DNA from: DASQDN01 sp963825845
GTDB taxonomy: Bacteria; Acidobacteriota; Terriglobia; Bryobacterales; Bryobacteraceae
Assembly (NCBI GenBank): GCA_963825845.1
Contig: CAWGVL010000011.1
Location: forward strand, 59,690 to 123,689
Length of the DNA: 64,000 nt
Direction of reading: 5' to 3'
Positions 53,354 through 62,736 of the stretch are shown here, one piece after another. Numbering within the stretch: position 1 is the first letter of the stretch; each line of letters starts with the position of its first letter. The notes beneath the pieces were generated by a model. The model worked only from the letters and a program-made list of their open reading frames with translations, was not told the origin of the DNA and made no database searches. The position numbers and the translations under genes are program-made.

Positions 53354-53552
53354 TTAGCCGCGCGCCCGTGATGCCTTTCCTGCGACCTCCAACGTTGTGA
53401 TATCGAAGTTCACCATCTCCATCATCGCGGCCATCGCTTGGGATGCTTCACGATCTTGCCAATCTTCTCTGGCGCGATCTGCCAGAGCAGAGCCAAACCT
53501 GTCCGTCTTCGGCGTCGTCGTTGAACCACAGAAACGGTGTGATCTTGTTCAT
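53354..53552 (-). pseudogene. PhnB-like VOC-family protein, internally deleted
   Basis: From ATG 53552 the start MNKITPFLWFNDDAED is the typical PhnB/3-demethylubiquinone-methyltransferase-like opening. Then the frames give LWQIAPEKIGKIVKHPK and AMAAMMEMVNFDITTLEVAG to TAA at 53354-53356, which is the normal C-terminal end. About 80 codons between the two ends are missing, and there is a shift near 53440. A deletion has removed the core of the protein. Confidence 0.6.
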
Positions 53553-53837
53553 GCTCTGGCCTCCATTTCGATCGCATCTCTCGTCGAACCCAGAACAAGC
53601 GGAACTCAACAAACCGAAGAGTCCAATTTTCGGAGTACCGGTTTCCGCGCTCGAATCAGACGGCGTCAACTGCAATGCTCAACTCACTTGAAGCCCATGG
53701 CCTGGCGATGACGGTTGGAGTCAGTTCCCAAGCGTGTAATGTAAGCATCGCCACCCTGCGCAGCACAAGGGAAGCGCCATACCTTCCGAATTTTGAGATA
53801 TGCTCCACGATAGAGGCGGATCGTAGCCAACGGTCGG

Positions 53838-55251
53838 ATGACCATGCGCGACATCGAGCACTACAAGAACATTGTTCTGGGAAGCGGCGAAGCGGGGAAG
53901 TACGTCGCTTGGACTCTGGCCAAACAAGGGGAGCGGACGGCTGTTGTGGAACGGCAGTGGATTGGTGGTTCCTGTCCGAACGTCGCCTGCCTACCTAGCA
54001 AGAACGTGATTCATAGTGCAAAGGTGGCGTCACTGTTCAACCGAGCGGCGGAGATTCGTGTCGACACTCCATCCTTCTCTATCAGCATGGAAGCTGTTCG
54101 CGCCCGCAAGCGGGAAATGGTCGAGGCGTTGGTCAAGACCCATCTCGGCAATTACCAGAAGAGCGGAGCCGAGTTGATCCTCGGTGAAGGACGCTTTACC
54201 GGTGATAAGGCACTTCAAGTGCAGCTCCGCGGCGGAGGCACGCGCCGTCTAGATGCAGACCGAGTCTTCCTGAATGTTGGTACTCACGATGCCATTCCTG
54301 ACATCCCGGGGCTTGCGGCCGCGAAGCCGATGACCCACATTGAGGCTCTCGAGCTTGATCGTACTCCCGAGCATCTCCTCATTCTGGGCGGCGGGTACGT
54401 AGCCCTCGAACTCGGTCAGGCGATCAGACGCCTGGGAAGCCGAGTCACCGTGATCGAGGGGACCTCAACTTGCCAGACGTGAGGATCCAGACGTGGCCGA
54501 AGCCCTGCTCGAACTGTTTCGAGACGAAGGTATCGACGTGATGCTCCGCACGGAATTGCAGAAGGTAAGTGGAGTCTCGAGTGAACGGATTCGCGCACAG
54601 ATTGATCACGGAGGTCAGGTGCGCACGATAGAGGCCAGCCACCTCCTTATTGCGGCCGGCCGCGCTCCGAACACGGAGGGTGTGGGCCTGCATGAGGCAG
54701 GCGTGGAGCTGGACGACAAGGGTTACATAAGGGTCAATGATCGTCTGGAAACGACAGCGCCAGGGGTCTGGGCCATGGGTGAATGCGCGGGCAGTCCGAA
54801 GTTCACACACGTTTCATTCGATGATTTTCGTGTTATTCGCGATAATCTGAACGGCGGCAATCGAACGACCCGCGACCGTCTGGTTCCATACTGTATCTTT
54901 ACCGACCCGGAACTCGCGCGCGTCGGCTTGAACGAGGCAGAGGCCCGGAATCGCGGCATTCAGTACCGCGTAGCTACGATGCCGGCGAAAGCCGTGCTCC
55001 GCACGCTTACTCTTTCTGAAACACGCGGGTTTCTGAAGATGCTGATAGACGAGCAGAGCAACAAGATCCTCGGCTTCACAGCCTTCGCGACCGGGGCCGG
55101 CGAGTTGATTGCGGTTGTTCAGACCGCTATCTTGAATAACGCGCCCTTCTTTATGCTCCGGGATGCGATCTTCACGCACCCGACTATGGCAGAAGGGTTG
55201 ATCGGATTGCTTGCGGATATCGAAGTGAAGCAGACCGGGAGTGCAACCTAA
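53838..55251 (+). pseudogene. FAD-dependent pyridine nucleotide-disulfide oxidoreductase, frameshifted
   Basis: From ATG 53838: KNIVLGSGEAGKYVAWTLAK (FAD loop), then the redox pair GSCPNVACLPSKN (C-x4-C), LLILGGGYVALELGQAIRRL (NAD loop). Near 54455-54482 the frame breaks and the reading continues, after loss of about two bases, in another frame: DVAEALLELFRDEGIDVMLR, then APGVWAMGECAGSPKFTHVS and AIFTHPTMAEGLIGLLAD (catalytic His-Glu). Otherwise complete, about 470 residues. It resembles mercuric or dihydrolipoamide-type reductases, but lacks the MerA C-terminal cysteine pair. Possibly a recent mutation. Confidence 0.65.
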
Positions 55252-55316
55252 AGCGGCGTCAACTGTCGTCGCGAATCGCGGCGAACGTAGCCGCTTCAGG
55301 CGTTTACATTCAGGAG

Positions 55317-55514
55317 ATGGGTGATATCCAGGAAGATCGATCCCCGTCTGAAACTCTGACCGCTGGCTGGAAAGAGCAGCCAAAGAGTCTCGCACAGAAG
55401 TTGGTGAAGCAGTATGGCGAGCCGAACGAGGCCACAAGCGAGCGGCTCATCTGGCAGCCCGACGCCGACACTGACACGGAGGCTGCCGCGATCACGATCC
55501 GCGTGGAGACATAA
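55317..55514 (+). CDS. small protein of unknown function
   Basis: 65 residues: WKEQPKSLAQKLVKQYGEPN and EATSERLIWQPDAD. The W-K-x(5)-A-x-x-L-V-x-x-Y-G-x-P pattern recalls small acidobacterial proteins of unknown function. The AGGAG lies directly against the ATG, too close for an optimal ribosome-binding site, so translation may start elsewhere. It is short and next to the disulfide oxidoreductase remnant. Low confidence that it is a real gene. Confidence 0.4.
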   Translation: MGDIQEDRSPSETLTAGWKEQPKSLAQKLVKQYGEPNEATSERLIWQPDADTDTEAAAITIRVET

Positions 55515-55649
55515 CCAAGCGAACAGTTTGAAGTCACCGTGGGATAACAGCGTTGTCGTTCGCTGGACTTCGGCTGCGACTGCGAACCATCCAGGATGAT
55601 GCCTTCAGTTGCGTGCCTGCATAGCACGGCGACTAAACTTCACTAATAA

Positions 55650-56912
55650 TCACGAAGCCGCCCGGTTGGACATGGTGCTTCCGCTATGTCTCGCTACATC
55701 ACGCGGCGCAAAGACCAGAGCTGCTGTGCCGAGTACAACTGCGCCGGCGATATACACGTAGCCTGCGCTCGCGATGGCTCCCCCCAACCCCGATTTCTGC
55801 GCGAAATATCCGATCACCACGGGTGCCGTACCGCCGCCCAGCCACCCGACCATATTCATCAGGCCGACAGCCCGGCCGCGCGCCTCCAGTGGCACGACAT
55901 CGAATAAGGATGCCCAGATATTCGCGTCGTACAACCCCTTGAACAATCCCCAGAATGCCAACGCGGCTATCGCAACTGTCAATTCGGGCGCGGACCCGCA
56001 AAGAAACACGAACGGGACCGCACAGACTGCGGCGATCGCCTGCACCATCATGCGTCCACCTGGAATGCGAGCCCGGGCAAAATCCGCAAGCCATCCGCCA
56101 AGTGGCGAGCCAATCATGCTTGCGGCTTGCGCGAAGAAGGTTGCGATCAGACTCGCTGCTGCAAGCCCTAGCTGAAATTTGTCGAAGAGGAACTTGGGCA
56201 TCCAGGAAAGCAGAACGACAGCAACAAAATTCATGCAAATGAAGCCGACCATCAACAGAATCGCCGTAGGCGTCGTAAACAGAACACGCAGGAAGTTCCC
56301 GTAGGACAGGGGTGAGGTGACGGTCCTCGCATCGGCCGATCCACGCTCGGGCTCGATCAGCCACTTATGCAAAACGAACCCAAGTAGGATTCCGAGCCCC
56401 CCAAATACATAGAACGACCACCGCCAACCGTAATACTGTCCAAGCAATCCCGCAAAGAATCCACCCGCAACGGTCCCCACATACACGCTGGTCTGATGCA
56501 GTCCCATTGCACGCGAGCGTGTCTCACGACCGTGATAGTCGCTGATCAGAGACATCGACGCCGGATAATAGAACGTTTCTCCCAAACCCTCTGCTGCTCG
56601 AAACAGAAACAGTTGGGTGAAATTTCTGGATATGCCGGTCGCAACACAGATTGCGCTCCATGCGTGTAAGCCGAACAGAATCGCCTTCGTGCGCGCCACC
56701 CGGTCAACGATCATCCCGGCCAACGGCGCACCGAGACCGTAGACCCACGCGAAGGCCGAACCGAGAAGTCCCAGTTGCAGTGTCGACAGGCCCATTTCCT
56801 TCTCGAGCAGTGGGAAAACGCTAAATATGGCTTGTCGATCCGCGTAATTGAACAGCGAGATACACCAGATCATCCATACGACGGACCACTTGTAGTTGGG
56901 GCCCGGCTTCAT
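55650..56912 (-). CDS. MFS transporter, anion:cation symporter (ACS) type
   Basis: 420 residues with about 12 membrane helices. The loop 2-3 motif PLAGMIVDRVARTKAILFG is a typical MFS motif A. Other features: LFNYADRQAIFSVFPLLEKE, FYYPASMSLISDYHGRETRS and a repeat-like GGWLADFARARIPGGRMMVQ between the two halves. The ACS family takes up sugar acids such as galactonate and hexuronates. ATG 56912 overlaps the DapA-family stop (ATGA), so the two genes are coupled, and the longer frame from 56990 would overlap DapA. Likely imports the substrate of the lyase. Confidence 0.82.
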   Translation of the reverse strand: MKPGPNYKWSVVWMIWCISLFNYADRQAIFSVFPLLEKEMGLSTLQLGLLGSAFAWVYGLGAPLAGMIVDRVARTKAILFGLHAWSAICVATGISRNFTQLFLFRAAEGLGETFYYPASMSLISDYHGRETRSRAMGLHQTSVYVGTVAGGFFAGLLGQYYGWRWSFYVFGGLGILLGFVLHKWLIEPERGSADARTVTSPLSYGNFLRVLFTTPTAILLMVGFICMNFVAVVLLSWMPKFLFDKFQLGLAAASLIATFFAQAASMIGSPLGGWLADFARARIPGGRMMVQAIAAVCAVPFVFLCGSAPELTVAIAALAFWGLFKGLYDANIWASLFDVVPLEARGRAVGLMNMVGWLGGGTAPVVIGYFAQKSGLGGAIASAGYVYIAGAVVLGTAALVFAPRDVARHSGSTMSNRAAS

Positions 56913-57808
56913 CGAGCAAGCCAACCACGGATAATCTGTTTCTCCGGTTCGGTGAAGGGAGCGAGAGGCGCCGCCGGGAGACCACTGCAAATGCCGTCAG
57001 CTTCCAATGCATACTTAATGCCACGGAAGTAGCTTGTGCTCGGGTCCCCAACTCGATATAGCGCGTCAGAAAGTTCCATCACCCTACGGCCCAGACTGAC
57101 TACCTCGTCGTATCGCTTCTGCTCGGCAGCGCACCACAGCTTCACATACAGTTCAGGCCGCAGGTTCGCTCCTCCCGAAACGCCGCCGTGAGCGCCTAAC
57201 ATCATTGCCTGCCCAAGCACCTCTTCAGGTCCCACGAGCACACTGAAGTCCGGCCGAAACGAAATGAGGCGCAGCACGCGTTGCAGATAAATCAAATCAC
57301 CCGAGCTGTCCTTCAGGCCCGCGATTCCAGGGATTTTCGCTGCTTCTGCAACAGTTTCAGCGTCGTAGCTCAGCTTCGTCAGTCCCGGAATGTTATACAG
57401 ATAAATCGGAAGTGGCAGTTCCGTCGCAAGAGATTCGGCATGTCGCAACAAATCGCTCTGCGTCATCCGGAAATAATACGGTGTCGCCGCGACTAATCCG
57501 GAGATGCCTGCGTTCGCACAGGCATGTCCAAACTCGAGAGATTCTACAAGCGCACTGTCCGTGATGCCGGCAAGAACCGGTATTCGATCGCCCACCAGCC
57601 GGCAGGTCGCACGAACCATCTCCAATCTCAATCTGTAACTGAGCGCCTGAGCTTCGCCGGTACTCCCAAGCACAAAAATGCCGTGACATCCAGCTGCAAT
57701 AATGCGTTCGAGCAGTCTCTCTAGGCCCGGATAATCGAGCGCATCTCGTCCTGCGAGTGGCGTCACTACGGGTGGAATGATGCCGCGTAGCGGCTGGGGC
57801 AATTGCAT
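56909..57808 (-). CDS. DapA-family (dihydrodipicolinate synthase/N-acetylneuraminate lyase) aldolase
   Basis: 299 residues, TIM barrel. PPVVTPLAGRDALDYPGLER, GIFVLGSTGEAQALSYRLRL (the G-S-T-G-E phosphate-type loop), the Tyr in PIYLYNIPGLTKL and the Schiff-base Lys in IAGLKDSSGDLIYL are present. The family includes N-acetylneuraminate lyase and 2-keto-3-deoxygluconate aldolase; the neighbouring ACS transporter and glycoside hydrolase favour sugar-acid use over lysine biosynthesis. ATG 57808 begins the normal MQLPQPLRGIIPP; the longer frame from 58069 overlaps the divergent hydrolase. Divergent from the gene at 57879. Confidence 0.82.
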   Translation of the reverse strand: MQLPQPLRGIIPPVVTPLAGRDALDYPGLERLLERIIAAGCHGIFVLGSTGEAQALSYRLRLEMVRATCRLVGDRIPVLAGITDSALVESLEFGHACANAGISGLVAATPYYFRMTQSDLLRHAESLATELPLPIYLYNIPGLTKLSYDAETVAEAAKIPGIAGLKDSSGDLIYLQRVLRLISFRPDFSVLVGPEEVLGQAMMLGAHGGVSGGANLRPELYVKLWCAAEQKRYDEVVSLGRRVMELSDALYRVGDPSTSYFRGIKYALEADGICSGLPAAPLAPFTEPEKQIIRGWLAR

Positions 57809-57826
57809 GAATAGCTCTGAGCACCT

Positions 57827-57832
57827 ATTATA
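57827..57832 (-). promoter_or_regulatory. candidate -10 element for the DapA/MFS operon
   Basis: On the minus strand TATAAT lies at 57832-57827, 18 bases upstream of ATG 57808, giving a leader of about 12 bases. A good -35 is not evident. It lies in the same 70-base gap as the strong plus-strand promoter. Confidence 0.4.
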
Positions 57833-57841
57833 TGACTGAAC

Positions 57842-57870
57842 TTTTTGTTTTCTGAAACGACTAGTATAAT
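57842..57870 (+). promoter_or_regulatory. strong sigma-70-type promoter, likely leaderless
   Basis: TTTTTG at 57842-57847 is separated by 17 bases from a perfect TATAAT at 57865-57870. The expected transcription start, about 7 bases further on (near 57877), falls two bases before ATG 57879. The glycoside hydrolase-like gene would thus be transcribed with almost no leader. Confidence 0.65.
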
Positions 57871-57878
57871 CGTGAAAC

Positions 57879-60194
57879 ATGCGTGAAAACCTGAGACGCA
57901 CCCTGCGCCTCCTTCTGGCGTCAGCTAGCTTACCGTTGCTCGCCCTCGACCTCTCGAAAGCAGTTGTCATCGCTCCTGGCGACTTCCGCGGACCAGAGCG
58001 AAAAGCGGTCGAGATGTTTGTCGATGAAGTCGCGAAGCGAACCCAAGGACTCAGGCTCGCGCTCGCCACATCCGGAACTCCCGCAGTGCGCGTCGTGCGT
58101 AGCTCCGGCCCCGCTGAAGGCTATTCGATCCGAACCGATGCAAATGGTGTAACCATAAGCGGCAACGATGGCCGTGGCGTATTGTTTGGAGTCGGGCATC
58201 TTCTTCGCGCGCTGGAGTTTTCACGGCAGAAAGCGGAGCTCTCCGCACCGCTGAATGTGACGACAGCTCCGAAGTATCCGCTGCGAGGGCATCAGCTCGG
58301 CTACCGGCCCAAGACAAACTCCTACGACGCATGGACGGCCGTTATGTGGGAGCAGTACATTCGCGATCTGGCTGTATTCGGTACAAATGCGATCGAGCTG
58401 ATCCCGCCCCGCTCCGATGATGACGACGACAGTCCGCATTTCCCGTTGCCCCCGATGCAGATGCTGACGAAAATGTCTCGCATCGCGGATAGCTACGGGC
58501 TCGACGTCTGGGTTTGGTATCCGGCAATGGACGAGAACTACGGGGATCCGAAGACTGTCGAGTTTGCGTTGAAGGAATGGGAAGAAGTCTACCGCAAGGC
58601 GCCGCGCATCGACGCGGTCTTCGTCCCGGGCGGCGATCCCGGCCACACTCAGCCGAAACACCTGATGCCGCTGCTGGAGAAACAGACCGCGCTTCTGCGG
58701 AAGTATCATCCCAAAGCTCAGATGTGGGTCTCGCCGCAAAGCTTCAGCGGTGAATGGATAGAAGAGTTCTTCGCGATCGTGAAGAAGGAACCGGCATGGC
58801 TGGCAGGTGTCGTGTTCGGCCCTCAGCAGCGAATGTCCGTGGAAGAGCTTCGCGAACGATTACCCAAGCGTTACGGCATCCGCTTCTATCCCGACATCAC
58901 TCACAGCCTTCGAGCCCAGTATCCTGTCCCCGACTGGGACGTTGCATATGCCCTTACGCTGCAGCGCGAGCCCATCAACCCGCGTCCCATAGACCAGGCG
59001 CAGATTTTCCGAACGCTCCAGCCGGTGCAGCAGACCGGATTCTTGACCTACTCAGAAGGCTGCAACGACGACGTAAACAAATTCGTTTGGAGCGGACTCG
59101 GCTGGAACCCCGACGCAGACGTAACCGATATCCTGAGAGATTATTCGCGCTACTTCATCGGTGGCAGCCTTACGGAATCATTTGCGCAAGGGCTGCTCGC
59201 GCTGGAGCGCAATTGGCGCGGTCCTCTCAAAGCGAACACTGGTGTGGAGTCGACACTTGCGCAGTTCCGTGAAATGGAAGCGCGGGCAACGCCGGCACAA
59301 AAGCTGAACTGGCGATTCCAGCAAGCGGAGTACCGGGCTCACTACGACGCGTACATCCGATCACGGCTGTTGGCCGAGAGCGCGCAGGAAGAACGCGCCC
59401 TAACCATGCTTCGTGACGCGAAACGCCGAGGCGCTCTTGACGCGATGGCGGCCGCGGAAGCGGCGCTTCGTCCTGAACCAGTCGCGGCCGACTTACGTGC
59501 CCGAACGTTCGAACTCGCCGAAGCACTGTTCCAGAGCATTCGCATGCAACTGAGTGTTCCGCGATACCAGGCGATTGCCGTCGGCAGGGGAGCCAACCTT
59601 GATTTGATCGATCATCCTTTGAACAACGGGCCGTGGCTGCGGGCACAATTCTCCGAAATTCGCGCGATGGGAACTGAATCCGACCGCCTGAACGCGATCG
59701 ACAGCATCGTCAATTGGACAAATCCCGGACCCGGTGGATTCTACGATGATTTGGGTGACGCGCTGAACCAGCCTCACTTGGTACGGAACGTCAGCTTCGA
59801 CAAAGACCCTGCGTTCCTGCGAGGCGCGATGACCAGCTTCACTGCTCGCGCTCCTTTTACGCCATTGCGTATATCGACCTGGACAGAAGCTCAAACTCTG
59901 AATGACCAGCCGTTGGAGATGCAATATCGCGGTCTCGACAAAAATGCGCAGTATCGCGTACGAATCATCTACAGCGGCGACAATACGCCCGTACCCGTGC
60001 AGCTTGCGGCGAACGATAGGTACGAAATTCATGCCATGAAGCCGAAGCCGACGGATCTTCGACCGGTTGAATTCGACATACCGAAGGAGGCGACTGCCGG
60101 TGGCGGGCTGAAACTGACATGGACCAAGCCGTCCGGCATGGGCGGCAATGGACGAGGTGTGCAGGTGGCGGAAGTATGGCTGATTCGCAAATAG
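57879..60194 (+). CDS. secreted glycoside hydrolase-like protein (GH20/GH67-like N-terminal and TIM-barrel)
   Basis: 771 residues. Signal peptide to about residue 23. Then a GH20b/GH67N-like domain (GPERKAVEMFVDEVAKRTQG), a barrel beginning PKYPLRGHQLGYRPKTNSYD, with WEQYIRDLAVFGTNAIELIP, PAMDENYGDPKTV, AVFVPGGDPGHT and GFLTYSEGCNDDVNKFVW, and a C-terminal beta region from about 640. The barrel has GH20-like acidic candidates (D in GGDPGH, E in SEGCNDD). The exact family is not established; alpha-glucuronidase-related or hexosaminidase-related proteins are possible. The stop overlaps the aldolase start by 19 bases. Divergent from DapA/MFS, with which it forms the sugar-acid locus. Confidence 0.7.
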   Translation: MRENLRRTLRLLLASASLPLLALDLSKAVVIAPGDFRGPERKAVEMFVDEVAKRTQGLRLALATSGTPAVRVVRSSGPAEGYSIRTDANGVTISGNDGRGVLFGVGHLLRALEFSRQKAELSAPLNVTTAPKYPLRGHQLGYRPKTNSYDAWTAVMWEQYIRDLAVFGTNAIELIPPRSDDDDDSPHFPLPPMQMLTKMSRIADSYGLDVWVWYPAMDENYGDPKTVEFALKEWEEVYRKAPRIDAVFVPGGDPGHTQPKHLMPLLEKQTALLRKYHPKAQMWVSPQSFSGEWIEEFFAIVKKEPAWLAGVVFGPQQRMSVEELRERLPKRYGIRFYPDITHSLRAQYPVPDWDVAYALTLQREPINPRPIDQAQIFRTLQPVQQTGFLTYSEGCNDDVNKFVWSGLGWNPDADVTDILRDYSRYFIGGSLTESFAQGLLALERNWRGPLKANTGVESTLAQFREMEARATPAQKLNWRFQQAEYRAHYDAYIRSRLLAESAQEERALTMLRDAKRRGALDAMAAAEAALRPEPVAADLRARTFELAEALFQSIRMQLSVPRYQAIAVGRGANLDLIDHPLNNGPWLRAQFSEIRAMGTESDRLNAIDSIVNWTNPGPGGFYDDLGDALNQPHLVRNVSFDKDPAFLRGAMTSFTARAPFTPLRISTWTEAQTLNDQPLEMQYRGLDKNAQYRVRIIYSGDNTPVPVQLAANDRYEIHAMKPKPTDLRPVEFDIPKEATAGGGLKLTWTKPSGMGGNGRGVQVAEVWLIRK

Positions 60195-60955
60195 CGTGGC
60201 GGCACCCGGTCCGGCAACGCCTGGACGCCGGGCTCCCGGTGCTCGCTCTCACAATTACAAATCCGAGTATGGAGCTCGCAGCGCACAGCGCGAAACTCGG
60301 ATTTCATCTGCTGTGGGTGGAAATGGAGCATTCGCCCGTCACACTCGAGTCACTGCGCAATATTGTACTGGCGACACGTGGACTGCCGGCCAGCATCTTC
60401 GCGCGTGTGCCTGTGAATGAGTTGTGGACCGCCAAGCGTGTTCTCGATCAAGGTGTCTCCGGCGTCATCTTTCCATTCACAAGCACACCGGATCTCGCGC
60501 TGCAAGCAGCGCATTCCTGTCGCTACCCACCGGTCGGACGGAGGGGATCAGGAGCCGGCGCTGCGATCGCAACGTGGCCTGGTAACGGAAACTACTATGA
60601 GTCCGCTGACGCGAATGTCATGGTGGTCGCAGTTATCGAAGATCGAGCGGGATTGGACAACATCGATGCCATCGCGGCGACGCCCGGCATCGACGTCATC
60701 TTCGTCGGTACCAGCGATCTCGCCTTCTCCCTCGGCGAACGTGGAAACCAGCAATCGCTGGCGGTGAGATGCGCGCTCCAGAAAATCGGTGACGCCGCGC
60801 GGCGCCACAACAAACCCCTCGGCCGACCGGCAGTAACTCCGCAGCAAATCCGCGAATGCATCGACGATGGATTCCTGTTCATTCAAACCGTCACGGAACT
60901 CGGCCTCTTGACTGCAGGCGCCCGGGATCTGGTGAAGGAGATCGAACGCGCTTGA
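60176..60955 (+). CDS. HpaI/HpcH-type class II aldolase
   Basis: 259 residues. LTITNPSMELAAHSAKLGFH, LLWVEMEHSPVTLESLRNIV, RVPVNELWTAKRVLDQGVSG and VIFPFTSTPDLAL, then the metal-ligand Glu in VVAVIEDRAGLDNIDAIAAT and the Asp in DVIFVGTSDLAFSLGERG, are typical of 2-keto-3-deoxy-sugar-acid and 4-hydroxy-2-oxo-heptanedioate aldolases. ATG 60176, with AGGTGG upstream, overlaps the previous stop by 19 bases. Within the operon it probably cleaves a ketodeoxy sugar acid made downstream of the hydrolase. Substrate unproven. Confidence 0.8.
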   Translation: MADSQIAWRHPVRQRLDAGLPVLALTITNPSMELAAHSAKLGFHLLWVEMEHSPVTLESLRNIVLATRGLPASIFARVPVNELWTAKRVLDQGVSGVIFPFTSTPDLALQAAHSCRYPPVGRRGSGAGAAIATWPGNGNYYESADANVMVVAVIEDRAGLDNIDAIAATPGIDVIFVGTSDLAFSLGERGNQQSLAVRCALQKIGDAARRHNKPLGRPAVTPQQIRECIDDGFLFIQTVTELGLLTAGARDLVKEIERA

Positions 60956-62047
60956 TGACACGCAGAACGGTTATCACCGCATTGCCCGGCGGCCTCCTAT
61001 CAGCTCAGTCGGCGATTGAACACAAGCTCCTCTACAAAGAAACCGGGCGATTCGGTGGTTGGCCCGCGAATCATGGCATCTGGTCATGGGGAGATGAAAT
61101 CCTGTGTGGGTTCAGCGCTGCGTACTTCAAGCGGATGCCCGCGAACCGGCATCAGTACGACAACCAGAAACCGGAAGAGCCGCGCCGCTCCGAACACTCG
61201 ACGGCGGCGGGACCTGGACGGTTGAAGCGCCAAAGTCACTACTCCCGCCCGAACAGGGAGGCAAACCCGTAGAGACGCTGCGTGAGCCGATGGACTTCAC
61301 AGCGCCAGGATTCGCGATGACGCTGCGGTTCACCGATGTAAACAAAGGTCCGTCAAGATTGTGGTTCACGTATGACAAGGGCAAGACCTGGCACCGCGCC
61401 TACGACTTCCCGCTTTTCGGGCAGCTCGGCATTGCCGCAAGAACCGACTACATCGCTCGAGGCAAACGCGAGGCGCTTGCCTTCGTCACCGCCTCGAAAA
61501 AGAATGGACGCGAAGGACGTCCGCTGTGCGTACGAACCACCGATGGCGGACTGAACTGGAGCATACAAGGCTGGATTGGTGAGGAGCCCGAAGGCTTCTC
61601 CATCATGCCATCCACTGTTCGCCTGAAGGATGGCCATTAGTAACATCGGTCCGTGTGAAGAAAGATCAGCAAACCGACTGGCTGGAGCTCTACACCAGCA
61701 AGGACGATGGAAAGACCTGGTCTGCCCTGGCCCGCCCCACTGCGTTCACAGGAGGCATGAGTGGGAACCCTCCCAGTATGCTCCTGCTGGAAGACGGCCG
61801 CCTCTGCATCACGTACGGCTTCCGGGGCGAACCTTACGGAATCCGAGCTGTCTTCAGCAACGACGCCGGAAGAACGTGGGGCAAAGAGATTACCCTCCGT
61901 TCCGACGGCGCAGCCTGGGACATAGGCTATACGCGAAGCGTCCAGCGGCCGGACGGAAAGATCGTCACGATCTACTACTTCCCCGAACAGCAGTTCACGG
62001 AGCGAGTGATTGCTGCCACTATCTGGGATCCAGGGAGCAAGGCCTGA
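60955..62047 (+). pseudogene. sialidase/BNR-repeat family protein, two frameshifts
   Basis: ATG 60955 overlaps the aldolase stop (TGATG) and reads a signal-like MTRRTVITALPGGLLSAQS, then KETGRFGGWPANHGIWSWGD to a shift near 61190. Next frame: TWTVEAPKSLLPPEQGGKPV with LWFTYDKGKTWHRAYDFPLF (BNR-like D-x-G-K-T-W) to TAG near 61640, where losing one T breaks VVTS-type sequence. The last frame continues SKDDGKTWSALARPT and NDAGRTWGKEITLR, further Asp-box repeats, to 62047. Asp-boxes mark the six-bladed sialidase propeller, whose substrate may not be sialic acid. Confidence 0.7.
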
Positions 62048-62736
62048 GCCTTATCGAATACCTCAAGACAATAGACACGCCGACCCTCTGCAACGCCGTT
62101 GAGGTCCTCCGTATGCGTCCGCAGAACTATGGTTTCACGCCGTTGCAGCTCAACTGTCTGTTCCCTGAGTTCGGCCGGATGTGTGGGTACGCTGTAACTG
62201 CACAGGTCGAGACAGTTACGCAAATGGAACCGCTGACCGGAGCCGGATTTTACGATCTCTTCGACGCAGTCCAGGCTTCTCCGAAGCCCGCCATCGTTGT
62301 GCTTCAGGAGATCGGCGGTCAAGGGGACTACGCGGCCCACTGCGGTGAAGTCATGGCCACCATTTTCACAAGGCTCGGGGCCATTGGTCTGGTCTCGGAC
62401 TGCGGCGTACGCGATGTGCCGGAGGTACGAGCCATCGGCATGCATTACTTCGCCAGAGGTAAAGTTGCAAGTCATGCGAACTTTCGCATCGTACGTGCCG
62501 GAATTCCAGTACAGATCCTCGGTCTTCCCGTCAGACCCGGTGAGCTGATGCACGGCGATGAGAACGGGTTGATGACTTTACCTGATGTATCGCAACAGCA
62601 GATTGAGGCAGCAGTGAATCAGGTGCGGGTCCGCGAGCGCGCGCTCATGGAATACATCCGTAGCGAAGAGTTCACGCTTAATGGCCTGCGTGGGAGATCC
62701 CAACCAGATTGGCTCTTTTGTTTTTGCTTTGTATGA
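62044..62736 (+). CDS. RraA-family (4-hydroxy-4-methyl-2-oxoglutarate aldolase-like) protein, probable CTG start
   Basis: 230 residues. SLIEYLKTIDTPTLCNAVEV, FPEFGRMCGYAVTAQVETV, PAIVVLQEIGGQGDYAAHCG and GAIGLVSDCGVRDVPEVRAI match RraA-like proteins (D-x-G-V-R-D). No ATG, GTG or TTG exists in frame upstream of the conserved LIEYL; CTG at 62044, with AGGGAG 5 bases before it, is the likely start and overlaps the previous stop (CTGA). An ATG at 62113 would lose conserved N-terminal sequence. The C-terminus may be extended by the last 20 residues (RSQPDWLFCFCFV). Part of the sugar-acid locus. Confidence 0.7.
   Translation: MSLIEYLKTIDTPTLCNAVEVLRMRPQNYGFTPLQLNCLFPEFGRMCGYAVTAQVETVTQMEPLTGAGFYDLFDAVQASPKPAIVVLQEIGGQGDYAAHCGEVMATIFTRLGAIGLVSDCGVRDVPEVRAIGMHYFARGKVASHANFRIVRAGIPVQILGLPVRPGELMHGDENGLMTLPDVSQQQIEAAVNQVRVRERALMEYIRSEEFTLNGLRGRSQPDWLFCFCFV

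Noticed and set aside
53838..55251. Mercuric reductase (MerA)
   Set aside because: The redox pair and FAD/NAD motifs fit, but the N-terminal metal-binding domain and the C-terminal paired cysteines of MerA are absent; only the broad family is claimed.
57879..60194. Confident assignment to GH67, GH115 or GH20
   Set aside because: General fold features fit more than one family and no unique catalytic signature could be confirmed by eye.
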